The notes beneath the pieces are model-generated. The model was not told the DNA's origin. It did no database searches and saw only the letters and a program-made list of their open reading frames with translations. From the NCBI GenBank assembly GCA_003144275.1, contig NJBF01000038.1, positions 1 through 35,579 of the forward strand: a stretch of DNA of 35,579 nucleotides, given 5' to 3'. Every line of letters starts with the position of its first letter. Position 1 is the first letter of the stretch. This document shows positions 10,301 to 17,685 of the stretch, piece after piece. This DNA comes from Candidatus Heimdallarchaeota archaeon B3_Heim. Its GTDB lineage: Archaea; Asgardarchaeota; Heimdallarchaeia; Hodarchaeales; Hodarchaeaceae. A program made the translations under genes and the position numbers.

Positions 10301-10850
10301 TCTAAAATACAGAAAAAACCCAGCTATTAAAACAGCTTTAGTCAATGTTGATCAAATTGATGATTTCATAAGATATGAATGGCTTGTATCTGCAAAATAT
10401 CAAACTCAACAAACAGATCAAGTTATGGAAAGAATCAATCTTTTAAAAGATGGTTTCAGCAAACATCCTGAAATTGACCCTCTCATTCCTAAGAATTTGA
10501 GAAAAAGAGCATTTATCGAAGGTATTTATGAAAAAGCAATCGATGCAGACTCACAATATATATTTGAGAAAGAAATGGACAATATAAAAACCCAGATTCA
10601 TTCCTCCGAGGAAAATTTCAACCTATTTATCGGACAGAAGGGGAAAAATACAATAACTGACAAAGTAGTAGAAAATTATATTGGAGGCATTCAAGAGAAA
10701 CTGCAAAAATTAATTAACCAGATAGGCCAACCTGATGGAATTGAGTCCATTGGGCAATTTAGGTATCATTGGGGGAAGATTGTGACCTTGGATTATTATA
10801 GGAGAATTCAGAAGTATTTTCGGATTTTTCCCCAACAAGATAAAAAATGA
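7332..10850 (+). CDS. 1172-residue protein: acidic repeat head, D...QxK nuclease-like tail
   Basis: I do not recognise a family. Residues 1-280 are extremely rich in Glu, Lys and Gln and probably disordered or coiled coil. They contain three copies of a degenerate repeat, ending YNDQTIVE (40-47), FNDQQVIYE (103-111) and FTDQQIVWE (189-197), each preceded by a helix with the pattern (I/L)E..L. Residues about 300-600 and 620-900 look globular and mixed. Near residues 945-985 MTDTFAPDVIIKDKSGNLL is followed by AVIQLKGYS: an Asp after a Pro, a hairpin and a QxK, the active-site pattern of Mrr-type PD-(D/E)XK nucleases. The catalytic assignment is an inference from that motif alone. The repeats look like short linear binding motifs for a partner. 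It ends 59 nt before the isoprenoid cluster. Confidence 0.55.
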   Translation: MSTEEEMPEKEKKKEREEQTEEQREIFTEIEEKLLAEGPYNDQTIVEAENMEISESSPPEEINEKPIDDQKEQNIEDYALRENQKEEIKKIEASLVTMAEEGFNDQQVIYEEEREESTSEHVTSQKEQLGEQIEENNEKVQGIEEIPLTPEKNRDQIQEEVETPNVLEVERRGEGLEELETVVSTQERFTDQQIVWEDETQKDRVVKLRIQDKSDKKDILFEKNRREANKEDERRSQSQIVQEARGLSREETKQKNIKQKSTHKEENDTRLSVIQSGQQATQTGTHSDLTILAREWNQYITNGGRITVDMWEIYNNIQEKYNKPIVLYKEDEEINTYRMSPSGKLFSQLDASLFNERLSNPSKQISKLLDYWLIQRGKKEGIKPFFEVTIENPNTKEMETYWIPNARQRVWNPYEGKDQRFFYGPRSAGRMITNFLTDKVRLSQSNFNVYLKLEENLRMKFPKLGIQTGNMSFNGQKILFNTFNRLKYSREVTEEVIQLLFWKYVDSHSKRYIQNSSLKISELVEYCKENEITGRKNITQMKIFVPKSNPVILNNTMENKLNNAMNKPSTSGRNNELTHKPKLQIVTKPKDTEAYISSRPIVKNLLTTLKIIEDNFGINGLSPAYKPPKNLILSYDNSNKNKLIINAESADDKDLAHFLLEGFQLSSRSKTAKGAFWFGKIMHPMKGKSKNEWHKFTSFLKSRSERKIENHDKWYSSKHAGGEKTVRRRINVEIDINGFKLLKAELMDNAVSLANDSSHRIWVKQTRADARRNKNPTDALKRAEENIQWWNSIRTLVPIGSENYQEQALLYLMNIKKSADESLGRTIISQKLTNIEFSKITQELEQISIREVKDVKTSKLMTLHEVIPVEESHRIGSMGYAFDVFNEHLGANIGFKAQLAFMNKFCPSQSPLAEYLGLDKIKLRGCEIELKWGDRKGYANTGLSMTDTFAPDVIIKDKSGNLLAVIQLKGYSQTRTSIQPNVSVIQLLELLKYRKNPAIKTALVNVDQIDDFIRYEWLVSAKYQTQQTDQVMERINLLKDGFSKHPEIDPLIPKNLRKRAFIEGIYEKAIDADSQYIFEKEMDNIKTQIHSSEENFNLFIGQKGKNTITDKVVENYIGGIQEKLQKLINQIGQPDGIESIGQFRYHWGKIVTLDYYRRIQKYFRIFPQQDKK

Positions 10851-10909
10851 GATAAACTTAACTTTGAGCTGAATATTTACAAAAAATAAATTGTATGTGG
10901 AGAATAACA

Positions 10910-12127
10910 ATGGAATTAACATCTGAAGAACAAGAGATGGCGGCAGGGAAACATGGCAAAGCGGCTCAAACGGCCATGAACATTTTAGTAACCTTGGGTG
11001 AAATTTACGGTGCGAAAAAACTTATTGATATTACCTCGGTTCAAATAGCTGGCGTAAGCTACGCAAATTTGAATGAACCCGGGTTAGCATGGTTAGAAGA
11101 AATGGCAAAAGACGGAAAAGTTAGAACTTTCACCACTTTAAATCCTGCTGGAAAACTTAATAGCTAGACAATAGCTATTAGGTCCAGAATGGATTTAGAG
11201 GAATGGCGTAAGTTAGCTATAAGTGAGGAGTTTGCAGAGAACCAGAAAAAGGTCGTAGAGGCATTTGGAGCCCTCGGAGTTATTACTACCTGCTCATGTA
11301 CTCCCTACCTATATGGTAATCTTCCTGCATACGGCCAGAATATCGCATGGAGTGAAAGCTCTGCTGTTTGTTACGCTAATTCTGTATTAGGTGCAAAATC
11401 CAATCGTGAAGGTGGACCAAGCGCCTTGAGTGCAGCACTTGTCGGAAAGACTCCTGAATATGGATTTCACCTTCATGAGAATCGTCAACCAGAAATCAAA
11501 GTCGATGTACAGTGTGATGTGAAGAGTACGTTTCGATTTGGTGCCTTAGGAAAAGTACTTGGAGATCGTTTCGGTAAAAAGATTACGTATATTGCTGGAA
11601 TCTCCAAGGCTTCGGTTGAAGAGCTAAAATCATTTTGTGCCTCATATGCCACTTATGGTGGTGTTGCATTATTTCACATGGAAGATATTACTCCGAATCG
11701 AGTTGATAAAATCCCTGATACGGTAGAAACTGTTACTGAGGATGATATGAAGAAGGCTCTTGGAGATTTAGACGATGAAACCGAAATAGATTTCATCAGT
11801 TTGGGTTGTCCTCATGCTTCACTAAAGGAATTGGAATACATCGCCAAGAAATTGGAAGGAAAATCCATTAATCCAAAGAAAGAAGTATGGATCACCACTG
11901 CTCGACCAACTAAGCAAATCGCTGACCGAATGGGATTTACAAAACTAATTGAAGATTCTGGTGCCAAAGTTGCAGCAGATACATGTTGTGTTGTAGCACC
12001 AATCAAAGGTCGATTTCACGGTTTAGCGTCTGATTCGGCGAAAATGTGTTATTATGGATCTGGACGCAACAAGTTCGCGGTAAAATTAATGTCAATGGAT
12101 GAATGTCTAGAGGAGGCTTTATCATAA
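10910..12127 (+). CDS. Phosphomevalonate dehydratase large subunit (aconitase X), intron-split gene
   Basis: Aconitase-X large subunits dehydrate 5-phosphomevalonate to trans-anhydromevalonate 5-phosphate in the archaeal mevalonate pathway, using an iron-sulfur cluster with the small subunit. Family motifs are clear: VQIAGVSYANLNEPGLAWL in the first part, and TTCSCTPYLYG, IAWSESSAVCYANSVLGA and REGGPSALSAALVGKTP in the second. The frame is interrupted by TAG at 11165-11167. Removing 11154-11189 joins ...TLNPAG to MDLEEW..., which from memory is the family consensus, and gives 393 residues, a normal length. The joined coding sequence is 10910-11153 plus 11190-12127. I take ATG 10910 as start (GGAG seven bases upstream; ATG 10895 would add MWRIT). 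The gene overlaps the small subunit by one base (TAATG). The alternative reading is two separate polypeptides, 85 and 312 residues. Confidence 0.85.
11154..11189 (+). other. Probable 36-nt bulge-helix-bulge pre-mRNA intron
   Basis: The segment and its flanks fold as follows. The outer exon-exon helix is TTTAAATCC (11137-11145) with GGATTTAGA (11191-11199), 9 bp including one G-U. The central 4-bp helix is CTGG (11148-11151) with CCAG (11184-11187). There is a 3-nt bulge AAA (11152-11154) at the 5' site and AAT (11188-11190) at the 3' site, with TG opposite the latter. The inner helix is 12 bp, ACTTAATAGCTA (11155-11166) with TAGCTATTAGGT (11172-11183), loop GACAA. Cutting after the second base of each bulge, as archaeal splicing endonuclease does, removes 36 nt including the TAG and rebuilds an ATG codon across the joint. 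The 3' side is a 2x3 internal loop, so the motif is slightly relaxed. Confidence 0.8.
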
Positions 12128-12516
12128 TGAAATTAACAGGTAGAAAAATTTTCAAAGGCAAAGCTTCTGGTGAGGCTTTAGTTACAAAGGATAGCATCTC
12201 ATTTTATGGTGGGGTTGATCCAGAAAATGGTGTTGTCGTTGAAAAAGACCATGAATTAGAAGGTATCAATATCAATGATAAAATTCTAGTTTTTCCTTCT
12301 GGTAAAGGATCTACAGTAGGATCTTACGTTATTTATCAAATGGCTATGACAGGAAAAGGGCCCAAAGCTTTAGTACTTAATGATTGTGAAGCCATCGTTG
12401 CAGTAGGGACGATAATTTCGGAGCTTCCCTGTGTAGATCAAATAGATGTCACTAAAATCGAAACTGGAATGCAATTAAACGTTGATGGTGAAAACGGTAT
12501 AGTAGAGATACTTTAA
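12127..12516 (+). CDS. Phosphomevalonate dehydratase small subunit (aconitase X swivel domain)
   Basis: The 129-residue product (from ATG 12127) is the swivel-domain subunit that completes the aconitase-X active site. It starts GRKIFKGKASGEALVTKD, a typical opening of the family, and carries FPSGKGSTVGSYVIYQMA, whose Ser in GKGS is the conserved active-site serine. The end (DCEAIVAVGTIISELPCVDQ) also fits. GAGGAGG at 12110-12116 inside the large-subunit gene is a strong ribosome binding site, and an upstream in-frame ATG at 12103 would place the start before it, so 12127 is preferred. Translational coupling through TAATG fits a 1:1 complex. The convergent phosphomevalonate kinase gene ends 7 nt away. 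Confidence 0.88.
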   Translation: MKLTGRKIFKGKASGEALVTKDSISFYGGVDPENGVVVEKDHELEGININDKILVFPSGKGSTVGSYVIYQMAMTGKGPKALVLNDCEAIVAVGTIISELPCVDQIDVTKIETGMQLNVDGENGIVEIL

Positions 12517-12523
12517 CATCTCT

Positions 12524-13638
12524 CTACCCTTTTTCTATTTTCATTCCTTCACTCGAAAATTCGATATCAATGGGCATTATCCCATTTTTTATCCATTCCT
12601 TGACAATTAATGCTGCATTAATTGCATTGAAACATACTCCTACACTGCAGTCTCCACCCCCTGCGCCTGAAAATTTTGCCACTGCTCCATATTTTGATGC
12701 TGTATGACTCATAATTTGATGGGCTTCAATTTCTAGGTGACAGGAGCAGGCGAAACTTAATTCTTCTAATAAAATTCTATTTTGGTCGAGTAATTTCAGG
12801 ATAGCTACTTGGTTCTTGGATTGGATGGCTTCAATTAATTTTTCAGTCACATCCGCAATTCTAGAGATAATAGTATAATAACTATCAGGATCTTTTTGCT
12901 TATACAGTTTCATTTCTTGGACTAATTTCTTTGTAGAAGCACTCGTGCCAGTAAATCCTACCATCATAACAAGATCGGCTGGTAAATTAATTGGGATGCA
13001 TTGTAATAGAGGCCATTCTTCATTAACTAAATTACTCTGAGAGTCAGTTGATATCTTTTGTTGTAACCATTCAGGATCAAACTTTCTGTAAATAAGTGCT
13101 CCTCCGAAAGTGGATGCAGCGACATCAAACCCAGATCCGAGTTTTCCTTGCCCCAAGTAATGCGAGATTATACTCAGTTTAAATATTGCTTCTTTATCCT
13201 GTTGTGTGAATGAAGAGTTCGAATGGTATTGAATTACAGCACCAATAATTGCTACTACTGCCGCCGCGCTACTCCCGAATCCTACCTTCATTTCTTTTCC
13301 TGTTTCCTCATTTTTAACCGAGCTGATATCACCCCAGGTTTTCAAGTGGAACGGTTGTATCGGGATGTTTCTTGCCTCGAGATACCGTAGCGCAGATTCG
13401 ATGGCATACTTAGTAAATATAACTCTTGTATCTTCACTATCAATGGAAAGAGTCCCCCCAGAGTAGAAACATTTCGAGGATAAATTGAAATCATTCAGAC
13501 GGATTGAAATATGGTCATCAGGTTGAATTGCAGAAAAACTCTCTGTTGAACTGCAAGGACTATACATCTAACATTTTTCTCTAGGATACTCCATTCACCC
13601 GAGAGCATTAATTTTCCAGGAGCCGAAACTACAATCAT
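12524..13638 (-). CDS. Phosphomevalonate kinase, ERG8 type, with a -1 frameshift
   Basis: Phosphomevalonate kinase phosphorylates 5-phosphomevalonate to the diphosphate with ATP. The GHMP-kinase N-terminus, MIVVSAPGKLMLSGEWSILE, starts at ATG 13638 behind GAGGT, but its frame ends 40 codons later. The rest continues in the next frame from the five-T run at 13534-13538: RVF, then SAIQPDDHISI. The downstream part has MKVGFGSSAAAVVAII (ATP-binding GHMP motif 2), GQGKLGSGFDVAASTFGG with YRKF (the phosphomevalonate kinase hallmark) and AKFSGAGGGDC (motif 3). One extra T, or a -1 slip on TTT, would give about 371 residues, normal for the family. Sequencing error, programmed slippage or recent decay are all possible. 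It follows the decarboxylase gene by 21 nt. Confidence 0.82.
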
Positions 13639-13659
13639 CTAACAACCTCATTTACTCTG

Positions 13660-14652
13660 TCAAAATAAGTGATCCTCGGTTAATCTTGCCTCTTTACCTG
13701 GATGGCAAATAATTATATCTTTAACTAAATTTATTTCTGTTACCCTAGATTTTATTGTTTCTATATCTTTTTGTTGACAGAGAATTTTCACCTGTGGTCC
13801 TGCATCCATAGTGAAGTAGCATTCAATTCCCTCTTCTCGGAGTTTCAGTACCTCTTTCATAATAGACAATGATCCTGCTTCCCAATAAATAATAGGAGGA
13901 GTTGTTGTCTGCATGGTTGCGTGCATTTTAATAGCATTTAATTCAGCGATCTTTCCTAATTGAATAAAATCCTTTTCTGAGATTGCTTGTTTCATTTTCT
14001 CCACATCAGATTCAATCGTGTCTAACCATGCACTATAAAATGGAGAATTCTTCACCGTTTGACTCATTCCTGCACGGGAGGAGACTTTTTTCTCTTCACT
14101 TGAGATAATTGTTACAATCATAGATAATTCTGGCCAATGAGCTTCTTTCTCTATTTGGAGTGCATAGCTATCTGAGCCATCTGACATGGAACCTTTGGTC
14201 CACTCCACAAAGCCTCCTAGAATACTTCTGGAAGCGCTTCCACTCCCTCGTCTTGCAAGAATGCTTAAATCTTTCACGGTGAAATCTTGACCTAAGGCTT
14301 TTGTCCCTGTTAAAGTGAGAGCTGCAAAACCAGAGGCCGAACTAGCTAATCCAGCTTTCTTAGGAAAATTACTTTCACTCATAACCTTAGCAAATATCTT
14401 GTGGGGGGATGATTTTTGTAATAGCTCCAGATGATTCGCTACTCTAGCCAACTCTTCACCTTTTACTACCTTTCTATTGATGGTTACCTCGTACTCTGAT
14501 AAAGTTTTATTAAATTCAACTGTTGTCTTAGTATTAAGATTATTCAATGTCATTGAAACACTCGAATTATAAGGTAAAATTAAATCGGAGTTTCTTTTTC
14601 CCCAGTACTTTACTAATGCAATATTGGAATTTGCAATTGCAGTTGTTTTCAT
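13660..14652 (-). CDS. mvaD: Diphosphomevalonate decarboxylase
   Basis: This GHMP-superfamily enzyme turns diphosphomevalonate into isopentenyl diphosphate with ATP. From ATG 14652 it has 330 residues, close to the family norm. NSNIALVKYWGKR at residues 8-20 carries the substrate-binding Lys and Tyr. KKAGLASSASGFAALT is the ATP phosphate loop. RRGSGSASRSILGGFVEW follows, then KKVSSRAGM, and TMDAGPQVKIL holds the Asp thought to deprotonate the C3 hydroxyl. All residues known to be needed appear present, so this is probably a real decarboxylase and not one of the kinase homologues seen in some archaea. ATGs further upstream (14685) would add a hydrophobic tail absent from the family. It is first in a two-gene operon with phosphomevalonate kinase. 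Confidence 0.9.
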   Translation of the reverse strand: MKTTAIANSNIALVKYWGKRNSDLILPYNSSVSMTLNNLNTKTTVEFNKTLSEYEVTINRKVVKGEELARVANHLELLQKSSPHKIFAKVMSESNFPKKAGLASSASGFAALTLTGTKALGQDFTVKDLSILARRGSGSASRSILGGFVEWTKGSMSDGSDSYALQIEKEAHWPELSMIVTIISSEEKKVSSRAGMSQTVKNSPFYSAWLDTIESDVEKMKQAISEKDFIQLGKIAELNAIKMHATMQTTTPPIIYWEAGSLSIMKEVLKLREEGIECYFTMDAGPQVKILCQQKDIETIKSRVTEINLVKDIIICHPGKEARLTEDHLF

Positions 14653-14801
14653 TAGCATCATAACCATAAAGAATGTGTAGAACAAAGATTAATTAGTCAA
14701 TCTATGTTAAAATGATTTATTCATAATGAAGTTATTTCCGTAGTAGTATTCTATTAAATGTAAGAATTTCTAGTGTTTATTCTGTATTGGAGAATGTATT
14801 C

Positions 14802-15380
14802 TTGAAATCTAAAAAAATTATTGTCGCTTTAACAGGTGCTTCTGGAATAGATTATGGAATTGAAGCAATTAGGGCTCTATCATCTCATGATGTCGAAACT
14901 CACGTCATTATTAGTAAGTGGGCGAAGCAAGTGATCGAAAAAGAATCATTTAACACATTAGATGATTTTCAAAAGTTACCTGATTACATGTATAAAGAGA
15001 ATGATATGAGTGCAGCAATTTCCAGTAGTTCTACGATACTTGATGGTATGGTTGTGATTCCAGCCACTGTTAAGACTGTTAGCAATATTGCAACAGCTAA
15101 TACTGGAAACTTAATTTCTCGAGCAGCAGATAATATGTTAAAAATGAAAAAACCACTAATTATCGGTATTCGAGAAACTCCGTTAAGTCCTGGATGTCTA
15201 CACAATCTAAATCAGCTTTCCTTGTATGGTGCGATCGTTCTACCTTTGAGTCCTGGATTCTATCACCGTCCTAAATCTATACAGGATTTATTCGATTTTA
15301 TTTCGGGAAAGATATTGGATTGTTTCAATATACCCAATGATAAATATACACGATGGAATAGTGTCATACAATCAGAGTAA
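14802..15380 (+). CDS. ubiX: UbiX-type flavin prenyltransferase
   Basis: UbiX joins dimethylallyl phosphate to FMN to make prenylated FMN, the cofactor of UbiD-type decarboxylases. The 192-residue product has the family's opening KIIVALTGASGIDYGIE, the VVIPATVKTVSNIATANTGNLISRAADNML segment (FMN and prenyl binding), and IGIRETPLSPGCLHNL with the conserved E-T-P-L. I choose TTG 14802 (GGAG nine bases before it), which gives the normal start MKSKKIIV; TTG 14787 is possible. In archaea the partner would be anhydromevalonate phosphate decarboxylase, the step after aconitase X. No UbiD homologue is in the window. It is followed by IPP isomerase 42 nt downstream and shares a divergent promoter region (14653-14801) with the decarboxylase gene. 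Confidence 0.88.
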   Translation: MKSKKIIVALTGASGIDYGIEAIRALSSHDVETHVIISKWAKQVIEKESFNTLDDFQKLPDYMYKENDMSAAISSSSTILDGMVVIPATVKTVSNIATANTGNLISRAADNMLKMKKPLIIGIRETPLSPGCLHNLNQLSLYGAIVLPLSPGFYHRPKSIQDLFDFISGKILDCFNIPNDKYTRWNSVIQSE

Positions 15381-15422
15381 CCATTATATTTGACAAGATA
15401 ACCATCAAGAAGTGTACCACAA

Positions 15423-16559
15423 ATGGAATCTAAGACCTCACCTCACGAAATTGATGAGAAAAAAGAAACAACAATTACTTCTGAACGAAAACTTGCCCAT
15501 TTACAGATTTGTCTTGAAAATGATGTTCAAGGCCGTAATATCACCACAGGCTTGGAAGATATTTCCTTTGTGCATCACGCGACTACTGATCTCAATATGG
15601 AGGATATAAATTTATCAATAGAGATTTTCGGGAAAAAATTACGATTTCCAATAATTATTTCGGGAATGACTGGCGGTCATGCCTTTTCCCAGCAGTTAAA
15701 TGATTATCTATCTCAAGTAGCAGAAAAAACACAGATAGGTATGGGTGTTGGAAGTCAACGGGCTGCCTTGGAAGATGCTCAAGCACGTGAGTCGTTTGAA
15801 ATTGTAAAAAATAATGCCCCTACAACCCTTAAGATTGGAAATATAGGTGCAGGACAAATAGTAGATGGTTTAACGTCCCCGGACTTGAAAGACATTGTTT
15901 CTATGATAAATGCGGATGCAGTAGCATTCCATTTTAATCCATTACAGGAATCTATTCAACCTGAAGGTGATACAAACCTTCATGGACTGATAGATCGAGT
16001 TTCACAACTGATCGATGTATCCCCGACTCCGATCATTGCGAAAGAGGTAGGTTCAGGGTTTAGTCGGTTTGATATTGATCGTATAGAGAAATCAGGGTTT
16101 GCAGGAATTGATATTCAAGGAGCAGGGGGTACCTCATGGGCTGGTGTCGAATCTATCAGAGCAGAAGTTCCAAAATATAAAAAAACAGGGGAAATATTTT
16201 GGGATTGGGGATTACCTACAGCTATTAGCACCATTTTTGCAAAGGAATCATTTAATGGACATATTATAGGATCAGGAGGCGTCAGAAACGGATTGGAAGT
16301 TGCTAAACTACTCGCACTCGGAGTAGATGCAGCAGGGATGGCCATTCCATTCCTATTTGCTGCACAGGATCATTCAATAGAAAAATCCCTAAAATATATC
16401 GAAGAAATCGCATATCAAATTCGCCTTGCCTGTTTTTTAACAGGATCCCAAAGCATTGAAGAATTAAAATCCGTTCCTCTTATCATCTCTGGAAAAACAG
16501 CTGATTTGCTAAGAGCTTTTGGAATTGACCCAAGAGAGTACTTTTCTCGACCAAATTAA
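15423..16559 (+). CDS. fni: Type 2 isopentenyl-diphosphate isomerase (FMN-dependent)
   Basis: This 378-residue TIM-barrel enzyme interconverts isopentenyl and dimethylallyl diphosphate with reduced FMN. Motifs in order: RKLAHLQICLENDVQ (substrate-binding Arg-Lys near 22-26), the FPIIISGMTGGH strand, GMGVGSQRAAL, HFNPLQES with the conserved Gln, IAKEVGSGFSR, GIDIQGAGGTSWAGVE, FWDWGLPT and IIGSGGVRNGLEVAKLLALGVDAAGMA (FMN phosphate loop). The length is a little above the usual 350 because of an acidic and polar 20-residue N-terminus. ATG 15423 is the first in frame. It makes the dimethylallyl starter that archaeal lipid prenyl chains need and, indirectly, the substrate of the UbiX gene it follows. 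Confidence 0.93.
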   Translation: MESKTSPHEIDEKKETTITSERKLAHLQICLENDVQGRNITTGLEDISFVHHATTDLNMEDINLSIEIFGKKLRFPIIISGMTGGHAFSQQLNDYLSQVAEKTQIGMGVGSQRAALEDAQARESFEIVKNNAPTTLKIGNIGAGQIVDGLTSPDLKDIVSMINADAVAFHFNPLQESIQPEGDTNLHGLIDRVSQLIDVSPTPIIAKEVGSGFSRFDIDRIEKSGFAGIDIQGAGGTSWAGVESIRAEVPKYKKTGEIFWDWGLPTAISTIFAKESFNGHIIGSGGVRNGLEVAKLLALGVDAAGMAIPFLFAAQDHSIEKSLKYIEEIAYQIRLACFLTGSQSIEELKSVPLIISGKTADLLRAFGIDPREYFSRPN

Positions 16560-16761
16560 ATAGAAAATTAAATAGAAATTGGGGTAAAGTCGATTTACGA
16601 ATAAAACTTCAGCTAAAACTTTTTATTTATGAATTTAGGCTGATTCATTTGCCCGACCAAGGATTGGGTTGAAATTAAACCAAAATCCGAGAACTTCTAC
16701 ACCATTTTTTTCAGATGCTGTAGAATTTCTTACGTCCTAGACCCTGGAGGTCGAAATAAAC

Positions 16762-17139
16762 ATGAGTAAACCATTCTATGTAAATTATGAACAGCCTGAA
16801 GGGCTTGAAAATGATGCTTTAACGGTATTGGAAACTGTTAGTGCTGATCCATCCAATATTCGAAAAGGTACAAATGAAACGACAAAAAGTGTCGAACGTG
16901 GAGATGCTAAGCTGGTATTCTTAGCATTAGATGTAGATCCACCTGAAATTGTAGCACATATTCCCCTCCTATGCAAAGATAAGAAAATTCCATACATGTT
17001 TGTAACAACTAAAGAGATATTGGGAAATGCTTGTAATCTTGGTGTAAAAACAGCCAGCTGTTCAATTGTCAATGAAGGCGAAGTAAAAGCCAAAATCGAT
17101 AATCTTGCAGCCCGAATTAAGGAGCTAGCTGGAATTTAA
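16762..17139 (+). CDS. rpl7ae: Ribosomal protein L7Ae
   Basis: This 125-residue protein binds kink-turn RNA in the large ribosomal subunit, in box C/D and H/ACA guide RNPs and, in archaea, in RNase P. The signature runs RKGTNETTKSVERGDAKLVFLALDVDPPEIVAHIPLLC, with NETTKS contacting the k-turn, then the LGNACNLG segment and a C-terminal helix. GGAGGT lies about 11 nt before ATG 16762. It heads a three-gene ribosomal operon. The gene-free 202 nt upstream holds the promoter (A/T-rich around 16613-16630); I could not find a convincing k-turn for autoregulation. Having the RNase P RNA gene 4.4 kb away is in keeping with, but not evidence for, joint function. Confidence 0.95.
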   Translation: MSKPFYVNYEQPEGLENDALTVLETVSADPSNIRKGTNETTKSVERGDAKLVFLALDVDPPEIVAHIPLLCKDKKIPYMFVTTKEILGNACNLGVKTASCSIVNEGEVKAKIDNLAARIKELAGI

Positions 17140-17152
17140 GAGGCCTGCATGA

Positions 17153-17368
17153 ATGAGTGAGGATAATATCAGTATTCCAGCTGAAGTACTGCAGATAATT
17201 GGCCGTACAGGCGTAACAGGAGAAATCACTCAAGTTCGTGTACGAGTCTTAGAGGGCCGCGACCGTGGCCGTATTATCGTACGCAATGTAAAGGGACCTG
17301 TACGAAAAGGCGATACACTCCTCTTAAGAGAAACAGAAAGAGAAGCGCGGAATTTAAAGCGCCCGTAA
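17153..17368 (+). CDS. rps28e: Ribosomal protein S28e
   Basis: The 71-residue product has the whole S28e pattern: [32 protein letters not shown], then [18 protein letters not shown], ending in the signature [12 protein letters not shown]. It is a small OB-fold protein of the small subunit near the mRNA exit channel in archaea and eukaryotes. ATG 17153 lies 13 nt after the L7Ae stop; an ATG four bases earlier runs straight into TGA and is not used. The order L7Ae-S28e-L24e is a common archaeal arrangement. Confidence 0.96.
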   Translation: MSEDNISIPAEVLQIIGRTGVTGEITQVRVRVLEGRDRGRIIVRNVKGPVRKGDTLLLRETEREARNLKRP

Positions 17369-17387
17369 AAAAAAGAAGGTAGATTAT

Positions 17388-17588
17388 ATGGTACGTTTAT
17401 TTGATTGTGCATATTGCGCAAATAAAATAGAGCCAGGAACAGGCATGTCCTTTGTTCGAAAGAATGGACAACTGGTTCGTTTTTGTAGTCGGAAATGTCA
17501 ACGTTCATTATTGGACTTCAAACGTGACCCTCGGAAGTTTAAATGGACTAAGAAATACGTTCCGAAGATCAAAGTTAAGGCTAAGTGA
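17388..17588 (+). CDS. rpl24e: Ribosomal protein L24e
   Basis: This 66-residue zinc-binding protein of the large subunit shows CAYC near residue 7-10, KIEPGTGMSFVRKNGQLVRF, and FCSRKC at 32-37, giving a four-cysteine site. A basic tail (RDPRKFKWTKKYVPK) contacts rRNA. AGAAGGT lies eight bases before ATG 17388. It is the last gene of the operon; in many archaea a nucleoside diphosphate kinase follows, but here the next gene lies on the other strand. Confidence 0.96.
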   Translation: MVRLFDCAYCANKIEPGTGMSFVRKNGQLVRFCSRKCQRSLLDFKRDPRKFKWTKKYVPKIKVKAK

Positions 17589-17685
17589 GTAATGATATCA
17601 TTCCTTTCCTAACTTTCTGCAAAACAATCTAAAAAAGGTGTAAAATTCGGCTGTAAATCTATGCCGAATATCTCATTTTATTTTT

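Noticed and set aside
11165..11167. TAG read as pyrrolysine in the aconitase-X large subunit
   Set aside because: Read-through would add 12 residues inside a highly conserved joint, and the hairpin spans the TAG instead of following it. Exact removal of 36 nt restores consensus, which a pyrrolysine insertion does not explain.
11150..11189. Ribosome bypassing element (as in phage T4 gene 60)
   Set aside because: The take-off codon would be GGA, but there is no matching in-frame GGA landing codon at the 3' end. The bulge-helix-bulge geometry explains the region better.
13531..13541. Canonical X XXY YYZ slippery heptamer in phosphomevalonate kinase
   Set aside because: The zero-frame codons AGA GTT TTT do not fit the heptamer rule; only a single-tRNA slip on TTT would work, so programmed shifting is not well supported.
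15412..15609. Short plus-strand ORF at the start of IPP isomerase
   Set aside because: It is an alternate frame of the isomerase gene with no sequence features of its own.
16560..16761. Kink-turn leader for L7Ae autoregulation
   Set aside because: No paired C/D-like GA modules could be built from this gap by eye.
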